Below, in pieces: positions 10,852 to 20,238 of a stretch of 64,000 nt of DNA (position 1 is the stretch's first letter; each line of letters opens with the position of its first letter). The position numbers were made by a program, and so were the translations under genes. The notes below the pieces were generated by a model. That model searched no databases, was not told where the DNA came from, and worked only from the letters and a program-made list of their open reading frames with translations. The stretch comes from Salipaludibacillus aurantiacus (GTDB taxonomy: Bacteria > Bacillota > Bacilli > Bacillales > Salisediminibacteriaceae): contig NZ_FOGT01000003.1 of the NCBI RefSeq assembly GCF_900111295.1, positions 186,001 to 250,000 of the forward strand. Direction: 5' to 3'.

Positions 10852-11463
10852 TTATCTTTGAAGCATTTCTTTTAATGCCAGTTTAATGTACTGGTCGGTA
10901 CTGAGAGACTCCTTCTGAAGCGTCGGAATAACTTTCTTTATTTCTTTCTCTATATAACCTAAGGCTCTTAAAGCCTCTATTGCTTCCTCAAGCTCCTGGG
11001 AGTATGAAGAAGTTCTGGACGTCCTGGCTTCGCCTGGCACAGATTGAGTCAGAGAAGGGACAAACTCTTCCACTTTTCCTTTAAGATCCAAAATAATCTG
11101 CCGGGCCGTTTTCTTTCCAACCCCAGGGAATTTAATTAAAAACTTTTCATCTTCATTTTCAATAGCTTCCACTACGAGCCCCGGCTGCTCTGAGGCAACA
11201 ATAGCAAGTGCCCCTTTAGGGCCTATACCTGATACTTGAAGTAATTTTTCAAACAGCCGCCGTTCTTCGCGGTGGCGAAAACCGTACAGCCGTATAGCAT
11301 CCTCTCTCACGTGCTGGTAAGTATAAACAATAACTGTTTCATTCAGCCATTCCTCATACTTGTATGGATTTCCTGCATATATCAAATAACCGACTCCCTG
11401 TACTTCTATTACGACAGTTTCCGGTTCTATATTAATAACTTTTCCTTTTAAACATTCAATCAC
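10852..11463 (-). CDS. ruvA: Holliday junction DNA helicase subunit RuvA
   Basis: A 203-residue junction-binding protein. The N-terminal OB fold (VIECLKGKVINIEPE), two helix-hairpin-helix motifs (LLQVSGIGPKGALAI and LIKFPGVGKKTARQIILDLKGK) and the RuvB-binding C-terminal domain (EEAIEALRALGYIEKEI) are all visible. The start is taken as the GTG at 11463, which matches the usual family N-terminus and has a GGGGG-type site; in-frame ATG codons upstream lack one and would add a non-conserved extension. Confidence 0.96.
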   Translation of the reverse strand: MIECLKGKVINIEPETVVIEVQGVGYLIYAGNPYKYEEWLNETVIVYTYQHVREDAIRLYGFRHREERRLFEKLLQVSGIGPKGALAIVASEQPGLVVEAIENEDEKFLIKFPGVGKKTARQIILDLKGKVEEFVPSLTQSVPGEARTSRTSSYSQELEEAIEALRALGYIEKEIKKVIPTLQKESLSTDQYIKLALKEMLQR

Positions 11464-11560
11464 CGTTTTTCCCCCACTCATTAATTCTAATACGAACACA
11501 TATTTCTATTTTAGCATAAATCCTTAACAAAGTCGGGGGTCAGTCTCCAGCGAAAACGAA

Positions 11561-11590
11561 TAAAAGCTGCCGTGCACCGGGCAGCTTTTA
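11561..11590 (-). terminator. Terminator downstream of bofC
   Basis: An 11-bp perfect stem (TAAAAGCTGCC and its complement) with an 8-base loop, followed on the minus strand by a T-rich stretch. It separates bofC from ruvA. Confidence 0.75.
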
Positions 11591-11599
11591 ATAATTTTT

Positions 11600-12166
11600 T
11601 TATAAACCATTTATGGCATATTTTTTGCAATTTTTCAAGACTTCCATATACTCATCTCTCGTTGAAACAGGTATTCCTTCCATAAGAGATTCATGAATGT
11701 GGCTTTTCAATTGTTTTGTATTAATCTGGAAGAACGATTGAATAACCTCATTTTCCTGAGGTTTCCCATTATAAATACTCAGTGTGCCGTCTTCGTCCAC
11801 ACCAAAATATCCGTGCATTTTCAATAATGGGGAAATATCATTAATATGTTTTTTAAATACAATTTGATGCTCACTCAGATTAACCAGATCCCAATCATTA
11901 TAATAAGACCAGAAATCTTCCATTGACCAGATTGTCTCTTCTATTTCTTCTTCACTGATTTCCCCGTCAAGGTAATGTCTTTGCAACACAACTTCCACCT
12001 CATGCGGCCCTTCTGAAACTTTCGGCGCGTCAGCCAGCGCCACAGCATCCGGTAAAGTATTACTTACAAAGACAGCAGATATAAATAATACGGCACCTAT
12101 CAACAGCAAACGCTCTTTATATTTATTTGGCTGGTTCTGATTTATTATGATCACAAACATTGGCAT
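11600..12166 (-). CDS. bofC: BofC, forespore checkpoint protein of the sigma-K pathway
   Basis: A 188-residue secreted protein. A basic N-terminus and a hydrophobic segment at about residues 19-40 form a signal or anchor. The exported part has BofC-like stretches VVLQRHYLDGEISEE, NDISPLLKMHGYFGV and VIQSFFQINT. In B. subtilis BofC is made in the forespore, exported to the intermembrane space and restrains the SpoIVB protease that triggers sigma-K activation. Position just upstream of ruvA matches B. subtilis. The ATG at 12166 has a GGGGGG-type site 8 bases away. Confidence 0.9.
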   Translation of the reverse strand: MPMFVIIINQNQPNKYKERLLLIGAVLFISAVFVSNTLPDAVALADAPKVSEGPHEVEVVLQRHYLDGEISEEEIEETIWSMEDFWSYYNDWDLVNLSEHQIVFKKHINDISPLLKMHGYFGVDEDGTLSIYNGKPQENEVIQSFFQINTKQLKSHIHESLMEGIPVSTRDEYMEVLKNCKKYAINGL

Positions 12167-12263
12167 GTCAGCCGCCCCCCGTCTGAAAAAAATGAATTTA
12201 AGCTATTCATGCCTAGCTTTGCCATCAGACAGGGAATTTATTCCTTCATTACAAGATAGTAAG

Positions 12264-12995
12264 TCAGTCTTTTAATTCTAAATTGTGGTATACATTTTGA
12301 ACGTCATCGTTATCTTCCAAAGCTTCAATAAGCTGAAGGACTTCTTCTGCCTGAGTCTCACTAACAGGAGTGTAAGTATCAGGAATCATAGAAACCTCCG
12401 ACACCGAAGGATCCGTTTCCAAAGTATCAGTTAGTGCTTTTCTTACTTGCTGCAATTCCTCAGGGGCAGTGTATACTTCAAACGCTTCTTCTAAAAATAG
12501 AACGTCTTCTGCACCGGCATCAATTGCTTCGAGCATAAATGCTTCTTCGTCAAGGCTTTCATTTTTTTCAAATAAAAGTACTCCTTTTCTTTGAAACATG
12601 AATCCAACACAGCCGCTTTCACCGAGATTTCCATTATTTTTATTAAAAGCCAGCCTGACTTCAGCTGCTGTCCGGTTTTTATTGTCAGTCAAAGCTTGCA
12701 CGTAAACCGCTACTCCATGAGGCGCATACCCTTCGTATGTAATCTCTTCATATACAACTCCTTCAACATTGCCAAGCGCTTTGTTTATCGTTCTATCAAT
12801 ATTATCGTTTGGCATATTAGCTTGTTTCGCTTTATCTATAGCTAATCTTAAATTGTGGTTGGTCCCCGGCTCATCCCCGCCTTGTCTGACTGCCTGAAAA
12901 ATTTCTTTAGATAATTTAGTAAATATTTTTCCTTTTTTGGCATCCTGCCGGCCTTTCCTGTGTTTAATATTACTCCATTTCGAATGTCCTGCCAT
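12264..12995 (-). CDS. yrbC: YebC/PmpR family protein
   Basis: A 243-residue protein with the unmistakable N-terminus MAGHSKWSNIKHRKGRQDAKK and the motif NNGNLGESGCVGFMF. Members were long annotated as transcriptional regulators; more recent work links the family to translation of proline-rich stretches. Which applies here cannot be told from sequence. It lies between bofC and the coxA-type gene as yrbC does in B. subtilis. An AAGGGGGA site precedes the ATG. Confidence 0.93.
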   Translation of the reverse strand: MAGHSKWSNIKHRKGRQDAKKGKIFTKLSKEIFQAVRQGGDEPGTNHNLRLAIDKAKQANMPNDNIDRTINKALGNVEGVVYEEITYEGYAPHGVAVYVQALTDNKNRTAAEVRLAFNKNNGNLGESGCVGFMFQRKGVLLFEKNESLDEEAFMLEAIDAGAEDVLFLEEAFEVYTAPEELQQVRKALTDTLETDPSVSEVSMIPDTYTPVSETQAEEVLQLIEALEDNDDVQNVYHNLELKD

Positions 12996-13082
12996 CTTCC
13001 AATTCCCCCTTGCACCAGCTTAAACTTTCTGTTTTTACTATAGCACAACACGAAGAAAGGCAAAACTGGCATAGCAAAGTAA

Positions 13083-13116
13083 AAGGGTATCTCCATTTTG
13101 TAAACGGGATACCCTT
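13083..13116 (-). terminator. Terminator downstream of the CoxA-type gene
   Basis: A 9-bp inverted repeat (AAGGGTATC and GATACCCTT) followed on the minus strand by TTTTAC. It separates the spore lipoprotein gene from yebC. Confidence 0.65.
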
Positions 13117-13135
13117 AACCTTATGCAGTTTATAA

Positions 13136-14095
13136 TTATCTGGTTCGTTCAAATGGACGCTGAATAGCATCTCCAAGGTCATCAAGCATCGCATTAAAAG
13201 TAGCGCCGACTTCTTCAAATGGCTGGCCATCTCTCAGCCTGTCTTCCATGCCCTGAATTCGCTCCACACCTGAACGCTCGGTAACGACAAAGATTTGGTT
13301 ATCGTCATCCATATTTGCTACAAGAGATCTTACTTCATCTTCGATTTGCTCGTTATTGCCTCTGGCTTCCACGGCGATTACTACATCATTGTCTCTGACA
13401 ATCACGTTAGCGTCTCTAACGCCTTCAATATCTTCTACGCGATTCTCAATTTTTCTTGCTGTTCTTCCTTCATCAGTGTCGAAGTAACCTCTTCCGCCTT
13501 GCTGTTGAGTGCGCCCGGCCATTCCATCCATTTGGCCTCTGGTGCCTCTGTTTAATTGGCCATCGGCCTGATGCTGGTTAAAGCCTTCAGTTTGAGTAAA
13601 ACCTTCAGTACGGTTTAAACCGCGAAGACGGCCGTTTATTAAACCATTGCTGTCAACCATACCCGGTCTGTCATTACCAGTAATACCTCTGGAAAACCCT
13701 CCTGTAAAGCCTCTTCCACCTTGACCTCTGCCAAAGAAACCTCCACGTCCGTCAGCAAATCCTTGCTGTCCGCCGAACCGGCCTCGGCCTTGGCCTTTGC
13801 CAAACATCCCGCCACGCTGATTAGCAGCTCCCTGGTAACCGGTCATTTGGTCCTGGCCTCCTGGAGTGTTCATGCCGTAACGCTCTGTTTCTCTGCCCAT
13901 CATTCCGCGCTGGCCATAATTTGCACTACCCATGCCAGTGCCATCCATGCGCTGGCCATCAAAACCTGTTTCATAACGGTTCTGACCGCCAAAACGTTGG
14001 CCTTCAACGTTATTAGCATTATCCATGTCTCCACAACCAGTAATACCTGTGAACATTAATGTAGCAAGTGATAAACATAAAGTCATCTTTTTCAT
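13136..14095 (-). CDS. coxA: YhcN/YlaJ-type sporulation lipoprotein, CoxA-like
   Basis: A 319-residue lipoprotein. A signal peptide ends in the lipobox FTGITGC with Cys21 as the lipidation site. Residues about 30-200 are low in complexity and rich in Gly, Gln, Arg and Met, while the C-terminal 110 residues form the YhcN/YlaJ domain (KIENRVEDIEGVRDANVIV, then IQGMEDRLRDGQPFEEVGATF). Position between yebC and safA equals that of coxA (yrbB), a cortex-associated spore protein. The long glycine-rich linker is unusual and probably lineage-specific. An AGGAGGAG site supports the ATG. Confidence 0.85.
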   Translation of the reverse strand: MKKMTLCLSLATLMFTGITGCGDMDNANNVEGQRFGGQNRYETGFDGQRMDGTGMGSANYGQRGMMGRETERYGMNTPGGQDQMTGYQGAANQRGGMFGKGQGRGRFGGQQGFADGRGGFFGRGQGGRGFTGGFSRGITGNDRPGMVDSNGLINGRLRGLNRTEGFTQTEGFNQHQADGQLNRGTRGQMDGMAGRTQQQGGRGYFDTDEGRTARKIENRVEDIEGVRDANVIVRDNDVVIAVEARGNNEQIEDEVRSLVANMDDDNQIFVVTERSGVERIQGMEDRLRDGQPFEEVGATFNAMLDDLGDAIQRPFERTR

Positions 14096-14162
14096 TCATT
14101 CTCCTCCTTTCACCATATAGGGTGATCGGAAAAGAATAAAATAATCCTGTTAAATAAAGGTA

Positions 14163-15299
14163 TTAAGCGTCTTCATCCTCCTCATGCGCCTTTTGTTCTG
14201 TAAAAGTCCTCTGCAGAGGAGGATACGTCCACGGCATCATTCCGTAATAAGCATCATAAGGGGGAGGAGTATGCTGATATGAATAAGCAGGCTGAGTCCC
14301 CTGTCCATAGGCGTCATTTGTTAAATCGCCATAGTCACTGTTACCCCTCTCTTCTGTTTCGACCTGTTCCTGACCTTCTTCACTGTCTGTATCATGCCTC
14401 ACCTGCGACTGGTGACCGTATTGCTGCTGGTGGTAAGGGTGTTGGAAATATGGCTGCTGCATTTGCTGTGGATGAGGCATCTGATTCATCTGGTGCATTT
14501 GCGGCATTTGCGGCATAGGCATCATTGGCATCATTGGCTGCATACCCATCTGCATCATATGCTGCGGATGGTAAGGCTGGTGGTACATACCATGTACAGC
14601 TCCCTGAGGCCACATTCCGTGCGGGTGATAAGCACACAATTGTTCAGGAGATAAACATCCTTCCATAGGAGCCATAGGCATAGGCTTTGGATACGGCTGC
14701 GGCATTGGCTTCTTCATTTCGGGCTGCGGCATCGGCTTTTTCATTGCAGGCATAGGCGCTGGTTTAGGAGCCGGCGCTGGCTTTTTCTTTTCAGGCATTT
14801 TTTCCATTGGAGTTGGCATAACTATCTCTTTCGGCTTCGCCTTAGGTTTTTCTTTCACTTTCTTTTCTTTAGGCGGCTTTGGTGCCGGTGGTGGAGCGGG
14901 CATTTTTGGATAGGAAGGCTGCTTATATACATTGACATTCATTTTAGCCTGCTGCATGTGATAAGATGGCTGAGGCTTCGGCTTAGGTTTTGGCTTGGGC
15001 GGCGGCATTGGTGCCGGAGCCACTGCTTCAGGCTTTTTTTCTTCTTTTTTTACAGGCTTTTCTTTAACTGGCTTCTCTTTTGGCATTTCTTTTTTTACAG
15101 GTGCTTCATTTGCCGGTGTTTTTACCTGCTCTTTTTTCATAGGCTTTCCGACTGAAGGTATTTTAATCTTCATTCCCGGCATAATCATATCCGGATTAGC
15201 TAAATGAGTATTTGCCTGTTTAAGTTTTTCAAAGTCGACCCCGTACTTTTTTGATAACTTCCATAAGGTGTCACCTTTTTGGACGATATGCATTTTCAC
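14163..15299 (-). CDS. safA: SafA, LysM-containing spore coat morphogenetic protein
   Basis: About 378 residues. A single LysM domain at residues 3-48 (HIVQKGDTLWKLSKKYGVDF to MIMPGMKIKIP) should bind cortex peptidoglycan. It is followed by a Lys/Pro-rich region with KPKPKPKPQP-type repeats and then a Met/Pro/Gln/His/Tyr-rich tail typical of coat proteins. SafA organises the inner coat in B. subtilis and sits next to coxA and yrbC there as well. The GTG at 15299 (VKMHIVQKGD) aligns with the family start and has a GGGAGG site; the ATG at 15317 overlaps that site and is unlikely to be used. Confidence 0.9.
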   Translation of the reverse strand: MKMHIVQKGDTLWKLSKKYGVDFEKLKQANTHLANPDMIMPGMKIKIPSVGKPMKKEQVKTPANEAPVKKEMPKEKPVKEKPVKKEEKKPEAVAPAPMPPPKPKPKPKPQPSYHMQQAKMNVNVYKQPSYPKMPAPPPAPKPPKEKKVKEKPKAKPKEIVMPTPMEKMPEKKKPAPAPKPAPMPAMKKPMPQPEMKKPMPQPYPKPMPMAPMEGCLSPEQLCAYHPHGMWPQGAVHGMYHQPYHPQHMMQMGMQPMMPMMPMPQMPQMHQMNQMPHPQQMQQPYFQHPYHQQQYGHQSQVRHDTDSEEGQEQVETEERGNSDYGDLTNDAYGQGTQPAYSYQHTPPPYDAYYGMMPWTYPPLQRTFTEQKAHEEDEDA

Positions 15300-15425
15300 T
15301 TTAAAGATCCCTCCCATACTATGTCACTTTATCCTATGCACACTTGGGCGAATCGTCACTATAAATACGCCTATGACAGTTTACTTCACAAAAATATATG
15401 TACCATGCTGGTGTATTAGAAGTGA

Positions 15426-15470
15426 AAATAAAAAAACTGTGACACCAGGCTGTAAGCCGTGACGTCACAG
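15426..15470 (-). terminator. Terminator downstream of pheA
   Basis: The inverted repeat CTGTGAC ... GTCACAG (15437-15470) with inner GGC/GCC pairing is followed on the minus strand by seven T residues. It ends the pheB-pheA transcript before safA. Confidence 0.8.
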
Positions 15471-15487
15471 TCATCAAAAAATGACGG

Positions 15488-16390
15488 TTAAGTAACTTCT
15501 TTTTTCACCATTTCTTTTTGAAACCCGCTTAACTCTTCCCATGTAAAACAAGGGTAACTCCCTAAAATTTGCACTTCACACCCTAAAGTTTTTAATTCCT
15601 CACAGACGGAAGGAATAAGAATGTCGTCCTGCTTCATTGCCGCATCGATAATAAAGAAATAATTCCCTAAGCCTGTTTTAGTAGGCCTGGATTCTATTTT
15701 CGATAAATTAATTTTTCTCCAGGCAAATGCCGCAAGTACCTGATGGAGAGCTCCTGAGTAATCTGACGATAAACCTACCATCATAGTCGTTTTATAGTCT
15801 GTTTTAGCTGAAATAAACCCGTTTGTGAAAGGAGCTTCTTCATTGGTAAAAAGCATAAACCGTGTCCGGTTATTTTCGTAATCATTAATTTTTTTCTGAG
15901 CTATCTTCAGCCCGTACGCTTCTGCCGCAATATCATTCGCAATAGCTGCTGCATTTTCCTGCTGATTTTCCTGAATATATTTTGCGGCAGCTGCAGTTGA
16001 GTTAACGTAAGAAATTTCCGCTTCAGGCAAGTATGTTCGTAAAAATTGATGGCACTGGGCAATGGCATGAGGATGGGAATAAACCTTTTTCACCCTGTCC
16101 CATGATTTCAGGTGTGATGGAGCAACAAGTAAATGCTGCTCAATCGGAGCAGATATTTCAGCTGCCATATTCATCCTCTGATGATGAATAAAATAATCGA
16201 GTGTAATATTTACCGAGCCTTCAATTGCGTTTTCCATAGGTACAACCGCGCGGCTGACAGTCCCTTCTTTCACAGCATCCATTGTATCTGGAATAGAACG
16301 GAAAGGCACCCGTTCATCATTTGGTACAAGAGCCTTGGCTGCCGCTTCTGTAAATGATCCTTGTGGACCTAAATAACCTGTTCTTTCCAC
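15488..16390 (-). CDS. pheA: Prephenate dehydratase
   Basis: A 300-residue enzyme converting prephenate to phenylpyruvate in phenylalanine synthesis. The catalytic domain begins GYLGPQGSFTEAAAKAL and contains VPMENAIEGSVNITLDYF and the NRTRFMLF motif with the catalytic Thr-Arg region. A C-terminal ACT domain (ALHQVLAAFAWRKINLSKIESRPTK) should bind phenylalanine as feedback inhibitor. The GTG start at 16390 has an AAAGGAG site 9 bases away. It follows the ACT-domain gene pheB by a short gap. Confidence 0.96.
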   Translation of the reverse strand: MERTGYLGPQGSFTEAAAKALVPNDERVPFRSIPDTMDAVKEGTVSRAVVPMENAIEGSVNITLDYFIHHQRMNMAAEISAPIEQHLLVAPSHLKSWDRVKKVYSHPHAIAQCHQFLRTYLPEAEISYVNSTAAAAKYIQENQQENAAAIANDIAAEAYGLKIAQKKINDYENNRTRFMLFTNEEAPFTNGFISAKTDYKTTMMVGLSSDYSGALHQVLAAFAWRKINLSKIESRPTKTGLGNYFFIIDAAMKQDDILIPSVCEELKTLGCEVQILGSYPCFTWEELSGFQKEMVKKEVT

Positions 16391-16424
16391 ACCGTTCCAC
16401 TCCTTTTACTGACTTGCAAATAAT

Positions 16425-16874
16425 TTAAGCACCGGAACCTATAAGTTCAACTTTCACTACAGGTTCAAGCGATTCAAGTTTTTTTAACAATACCGTAACA
16501 TCTGAATTCATCGCAGCTGTTTCAATAGTTAATGTAATCGTAGCTCTCCCCTGAAGAGGAATCGTCTGATTTATTGTTAAGACATTAGCGCCTGTTTGAG
16601 CCACCGTCGACAAAAGTTTGGAGAGTGCTCCCGATTGATCTTCCAGATGAACAGATAAAGTAATAATTTTCTCTTTTACCATTGTATGAAAGGGAAATAT
16701 CCCGTCTTTATACTTATAAAAAGCACTGCGGCTTAAATCCACCTGCTTTACCACTTCATTTATTTTATACTGTTTCCCGCTATCCAGAATTTTTTTAGCT
16801 TCTGCTGTCTTCAGCATAGCATCCGGCAGCATATCTTCTCTTACTAAATAAAACTGGTCTGTTCTTTTTTTCAA
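16425..16874 (-). CDS. pheB: PheB, ACT domain protein
   Basis: A protein of about 149 residues. The N-terminal part carries FYLVREDMLPDAMLKT and VDLSRSAFYKYKDGIFPFHTM, and the C-terminal half is an ACT domain (ITLSVHLEDQSGALSKLLSTVA). The family was once called chorismate mutase, but ligand-sensing regulation is more likely. The TTG at 16874 (LKKRTDQFYLVRED) matches the B. subtilis start and sits 8 bases after AGGTGG; the GTG codons at 16886 and 16883 overlap that site. A strong hairpin separates it from obg. Confidence 0.88.
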   Translation of the reverse strand: MKKRTDQFYLVREDMLPDAMLKTAEAKKILDSGKQYKINEVVKQVDLSRSAFYKYKDGIFPFHTMVKEKIITLSVHLEDQSGALSKLLSTVAQTGANVLTINQTIPLQGRATITLTIETAAMNSDVTVLLKKLESLEPVVKVELIGSGA

Positions 16875-16983
16875 ATTGTTCACCACCTGATAAGGAACCT
16901 ATTCCACCATTATAAAGTCAGATTAAGAAGTTGACAACACTGCCTCTGACGATTTCTGAATATTCAATTCAATATTAATACAT

Positions 16984-17044
16984 AAAAAGCCGTGACAGTT
17001 CCCTTGTACCTTCAATAACAGTACTTTGGGCTGTTACGGCTTTT
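16984..17044 (-). terminator. Terminator between obg and pheB
   Basis: A large two-part hairpin: an outer stem of AAAAGCCGTgACAG with its complement and an inner pairing around GTAC. It lies 3 bases after the obg stop, so pheB-pheA probably need their own promoter between about 16880 and 16980. Confidence 0.8.
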
Positions 17045-17047
17045 CGT

Positions 17048-18331
17048 CTATTCAATAAATTCAAATTCATAATTGAGGATTCGGACCGTATCGCCGTCTT
17101 CAGCACCTAAATCCCTTAGTGCCTGATCAATCCCCATCCGGCGCATCTTTCTGGAAAAGCGCTGAACTGAATCATGTCTATTGAAATCAGTCATTTTAAA
17201 CGCTGTTTCAATTTCATGTCCTTCTATAGTAAACCCGCCATCATCATCTTTAATAATTTTGAACGGATCTTCTTTTTTAGTGTACTTATACACGACACGC
17301 TGATCTATTTCTTCTTCTTCATACAGAGGAAACTCAGGTGTAGATTCCACTTTATCAGCGATGCTTCTCAATACTCCGGCAAGACCTTGTTTTGTAACTG
17401 CAGAGACAGGATAGATTTCAACATCTTCTCCAGCCATTTCCTTAAAAATCTCCAGGTTCTCTTCTGCATCAGGGAGGTCCATTTTGTTAGCCACAATAAT
17501 CTGCGGTCGTTCTGTCAGCCGCATATTATATTGTTTTAATTCTTCATTAATTGTCTGGTAATCTTCATAAGGGTCCCGTCCTTCGATACCGCTCATATCA
17601 ATGACATGCACAATAACTCTTGTCCTCTCAATATGGCGCAAAAACTGGTGTCCCAGTCCGACCCCGGAGTGAGCCCCTTCGATAAGCCCCGGAAGATCTG
17701 CAAGAACGAAACTCCTCTTGTCATCTGTTTCAACCACTCCCAGATTCGGCGCCAATGTAGTGAAATGGTAATCTGCAATTTTAGGTTTAGCAGCTGAGAC
17801 TACGGACAGGAATGTAGACTTTCCGACGCTTGGAAAACCGACAAGGCCTGCGTCTGCCAGTAGTTTCAGTTCCAGCACCAGCTCTTTTTCCTGGCCTGGT
17901 TCCCCGTTTTCAGCAATTTCAGGCGCCGGATTTGAAGGAGAAGCAAATCTTGAATTACCTCGACCGCCTCTCCCTCCTCTTACAACAGTGGCTCTCTGGC
18001 CGTGTTCTGTTAAATCAGCCACGACCGCCCCAGTCTCTTCGTCTGTTAAAGTTGTTCCCGGCGGGACTCTGACAGTCATTGCATCCCTGCTTTTGCCATG
18101 CTGGTTTTTCGGACGTCCGTTTTCACCGCGGTCAGCCTTAAAATGGCGTTGGTAACGGAAATCCATCAGGGTTCTTAAACCTTCATCCACTTCAAATACG
18201 ACGTCAGCTCCTTTGCCTCCGTCGCCGCCAGCCGGACCACCATCCGGAACGTATTTTTCCCTGCGGTAAGCGACAATTCCATTTCCACCGTCGCCAGCTT
18301 TTACATAAATCTTTACTTTATCAACAAACAT
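17048..18331 (-). CDS. obg: GTPase Obg
   Basis: A 427-residue GTPase required for growth, ribosome assembly and, in B. subtilis, sigma-B stress signalling and sporulation. The glycine-rich Obg fold ([20 protein letters not shown]) covers residues 1-158; the G domain has [24 protein letters not shown] and NKMD; and a C-terminal OCT domain ends in [11 protein letters not shown]. The ATG at 18331 has an AGAGGTG site; the upstream TTG in frame lacks one. Spo0B ends 29 bases upstream, preserving the classic spo0B-obg pair. Confidence 0.97.
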   Translation of the reverse strand: MFVDKVKIYVKAGDGGNGIVAYRREKYVPDGGPAGGDGGKGADVVFEVDEGLRTLMDFRYQRHFKADRGENGRPKNQHGKSRDAMTVRVPPGTTLTDEETGAVVADLTEHGQRATVVRGGRGGRGNSRFASPSNPAPEIAENGEPGQEKELVLELKLLADAGLVGFPSVGKSTFLSVVSAAKPKIADYHFTTLAPNLGVVETDDKRSFVLADLPGLIEGAHSGVGLGHQFLRHIERTRVIVHVIDMSGIEGRDPYEDYQTINEELKQYNMRLTERPQIIVANKMDLPDAEENLEIFKEMAGEDVEIYPVSAVTKQGLAGVLRSIADKVESTPEFPLYEEEEIDQRVVYKYTKKEDPFKIIKDDDGGFTIEGHEIETAFKMTDFNRHDSVQRFSRKMRRMGIDQALRDLGAEDGDTVRILNYEFEFIE

Positions 18332-18360
18332 TCTTTTCACCTCTTCATCCAATGCTCCTG

Positions 18361-18939
18361 TTAAGGCTGTGTATAGCTGCCTTCCGCGTACTTTCTCTGA
18401 TTAACTCTCTCTACACAGAACCTTACATAGCATTCGGACTCATTCCACTCAATTTCATCAATTTGCTGTCCATAAGCTTGTTCTAAACGGGTGATTTTCC
18501 TGTGCCAGTCCTTATCTACACAAAGACTGCCCTGAAAATCTATTTCCAATACTTTTTCTTCAATATCATTTATCATTAAAAAGACATTCTGGTCTTCGCC
18601 GAATTTAGTGTATTCATCAAACAGACTCATCAATTCCCGAAAAAAAGATACAATCATTTCTTCCCAGTATGACCAATCATCCGCTTTAGAAAGTACCTCA
18701 AACTTTAAATGAAAAGAGTGCGCTTCCCAGTTAAAAGTCAGCACTTCTTTTGCAAACTGATTCAAATTTAAATTTGATAACTGGCTTTCATTCTTAGATT
18801 GCCGCACTAATTCATCAATTAAACTTTGGACTTTTTCAACTTTCCCCATTGCTAAATAACCATTAATTAACTGAATATGGTTTAACAAATCGTGACGATA
18901 ATGGCGTAAAATGCTGATAACATCCCATTCTTTCTGCAT
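18361..18939 (-). CDS. spo0B: Spo0B sporulation phosphotransferase
   Basis: A 192-residue protein that passes phosphate from Spo0F to Spo0A. The helical-hairpin dimerisation motif [19 protein letters not shown] contains the expected phosphorylated His (residue 16), matching the RHDxxN motif of B. subtilis Spo0B. The C-terminal half is a degenerate kinase-like domain with no ATP-binding boxes. A TAGGAGTG site precedes the ATG. It is followed by obg, but the ribosomal genes rplU-rpmA that precede spo0B in B. subtilis are replaced here by a histidine kinase. Confidence 0.92.
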   Translation of the reverse strand: MQKEWDVISILRHYRHDLLNHIQLINGYLAMGKVEKVQSLIDELVRQSKNESQLSNLNLNQFAKEVLTFNWEAHSFHLKFEVLSKADDWSYWEEMIVSFFRELMSLFDEYTKFGEDQNVFLMINDIEEKVLEIDFQGSLCVDKDWHRKITRLEQAYGQQIDEIEWNESECYVRFCVERVNQRKYAEGSYTQP

Positions 18940-19070
18940 ATGAACACTCCTAAATCATACTTGGCTGCTCTCTGTCTGTTAACAGCCGCCCTGTGGTAGT
19001 CTTCTGGAAAAAAAATTAGTGTGATTCGCCATTTATTTAGAATAAACCATAACGTTTATCATACCATATT

Positions 19071-19077
19071 TTCGACA
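19071..19077 (-). promoter_or_regulatory. Candidate Spo0A box upstream of spo0B
   Basis: On the minus strand this reads TGTCGAA, an exact match to the 0A-box core, about 130 bases before the spo0B start. A single 7-base match can occur by chance. Confidence 0.35.
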
Positions 19078-19098
19078 GGAAAACTAATTAATTACTAC

Positions 19099-20238
19099 TT
19101 ACTGCCTGACTTCTTTCTCCACAGGGAAACGGAGTTTAAAAACGGTCCAACCTTCCTTTGAAGTATAATCGATATCTCCTTCGTGTTTTTTCATTAACTG
19201 CTTTGAAACCGCCAGTCCTAATCCTTTTCCCAGCTCTTTAGTACTCACAAAAGGTTCAAACATCGATTGTCTGATTAGCGCCGGGACTGGAGGGCCATTA
19301 TTTGAAAAAGTAATGAGGGCATCAGCCTCTTTTTTAGTAAGCCATATTTTCAAACACCTGTTTTTTTCTTTCATTATCAGGGCATCATGGGCGTTCTGCA
19401 TTAATTTATAAAGTACAAGTTTAATTTGTTCTTCTATACCTAACGTGGTGACGTTTTCACATAAGTTCAGTTCCACATTTATTTTATTCTGATAAAACAG
19501 GGGCTGAAAATAGTCTACAGCATCATATAACAATTGGTTTAAACTGACAGAAGTAAAATAGATATCCTGATGATTTTTTTCATGCGACAAAAATAAGATC
19601 TGATTTACCTGCTGCTCGAGTTCTTCCATTTCATTATAAATATAACTAAAGTAGTTTTTTTCTTCCACCGGTGTCTCCATGCGCTGTTCAATCAATTTTA
19701 TAAAACCTTTAATGGACGTTAACGGATTGCGGATTTCATGAGCAAAACTCGACGACAGCTTGGAAAGTATCTCCATCCGGTCGCTTTTCAATTGGGAAAG
19801 CTGATCATCTTTATGTAGCAATTCTTTATTTTTTTGTTTAGCTGTTTCTAAATAAGCCTCTTTTTGAAGGTCCAAAAAAAACCGGTAAAGTTTTGCAATG
19901 GTTAATGTTTTGTTTGTTTCATCTACTGGCATTGAGGATATATGACTTTCCATGACCACCCTTATCTCATCAAATCTTGTAAGAAAGTCTTCCACTTCCA
20001 TATCATACCGGGACATAAATTCCTGGACCCTTGCACCAAAATCAGCGGTATTCAAACAGGTATCTGACGAAATTTTCAGTAAAAATAGATCAAACAAAAA
20101 TGATATTCTTAATTTTAACGCTTCGAGATCTTCTTTACTGCGTAATATATCTTTAAAAGGATACACCATATCCTTTATAATGTGTTCTTTTTTGTCCCTT
20201 AACAGTTCCACCATGTGTCTAATTGCAAGCTTGTCCAT
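19099..20238 (-). CDS. Cytosolic histidine kinase, possible sporulation phosphorelay kinase
   Basis: A 379-residue kinase without membrane segments. Residues 1-130 form a helical N-terminal sensory region that resembles the HisK_N type seen in some Bacillus sporulation kinases (tentative). Then come a coiled linker, the phosphoacceptor motif SFAHEIRNPLTSIKGFIKL with His167, an N box (MQNAHDAL), a G1-like FSNNGPP and the G2 box GKGLGLAVSKQL. The phosphoacceptor region resembles KinA-E. No response regulator is adjacent; spo0B lies just downstream, and two Spo0A-box-like sites lie upstream. The link to the Spo0F-Spo0B relay is inference. Confidence 0.8.
   Translation of the reverse strand: MDKLAIRHMVELLRDKKEHIIKDMVYPFKDILRSKEDLEALKLRISFLFDLFLLKISSDTCLNTADFGARVQEFMSRYDMEVEDFLTRFDEIRVVMESHISSMPVDETNKTLTIAKLYRFFLDLQKEAYLETAKQKNKELLHKDDQLSQLKSDRMEILSKLSSSFAHEIRNPLTSIKGFIKLIEQRMETPVEEKNYFSYIYNEMEELEQQVNQILFLSHEKNHQDIYFTSVSLNQLLYDAVDYFQPLFYQNKINVELNLCENVTTLGIEEQIKLVLYKLMQNAHDALIMKEKNRCLKIWLTKKEADALITFSNNGPPVPALIRQSMFEPFVSTKELGKGLGLAVSKQLMKKHEGDIDYTSKEGWTVFKLRFPVEKEVRQ

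Noticed and set aside
14279-15207. Several long open frames on the plus strand opposite safA
   Set aside because: They are antisense shadows of the repetitive Pro/Lys/Met-rich safA coding sequence, have no ribosome binding sites and translate to low-complexity Leu/Arg/His or Phe/Gly strings.
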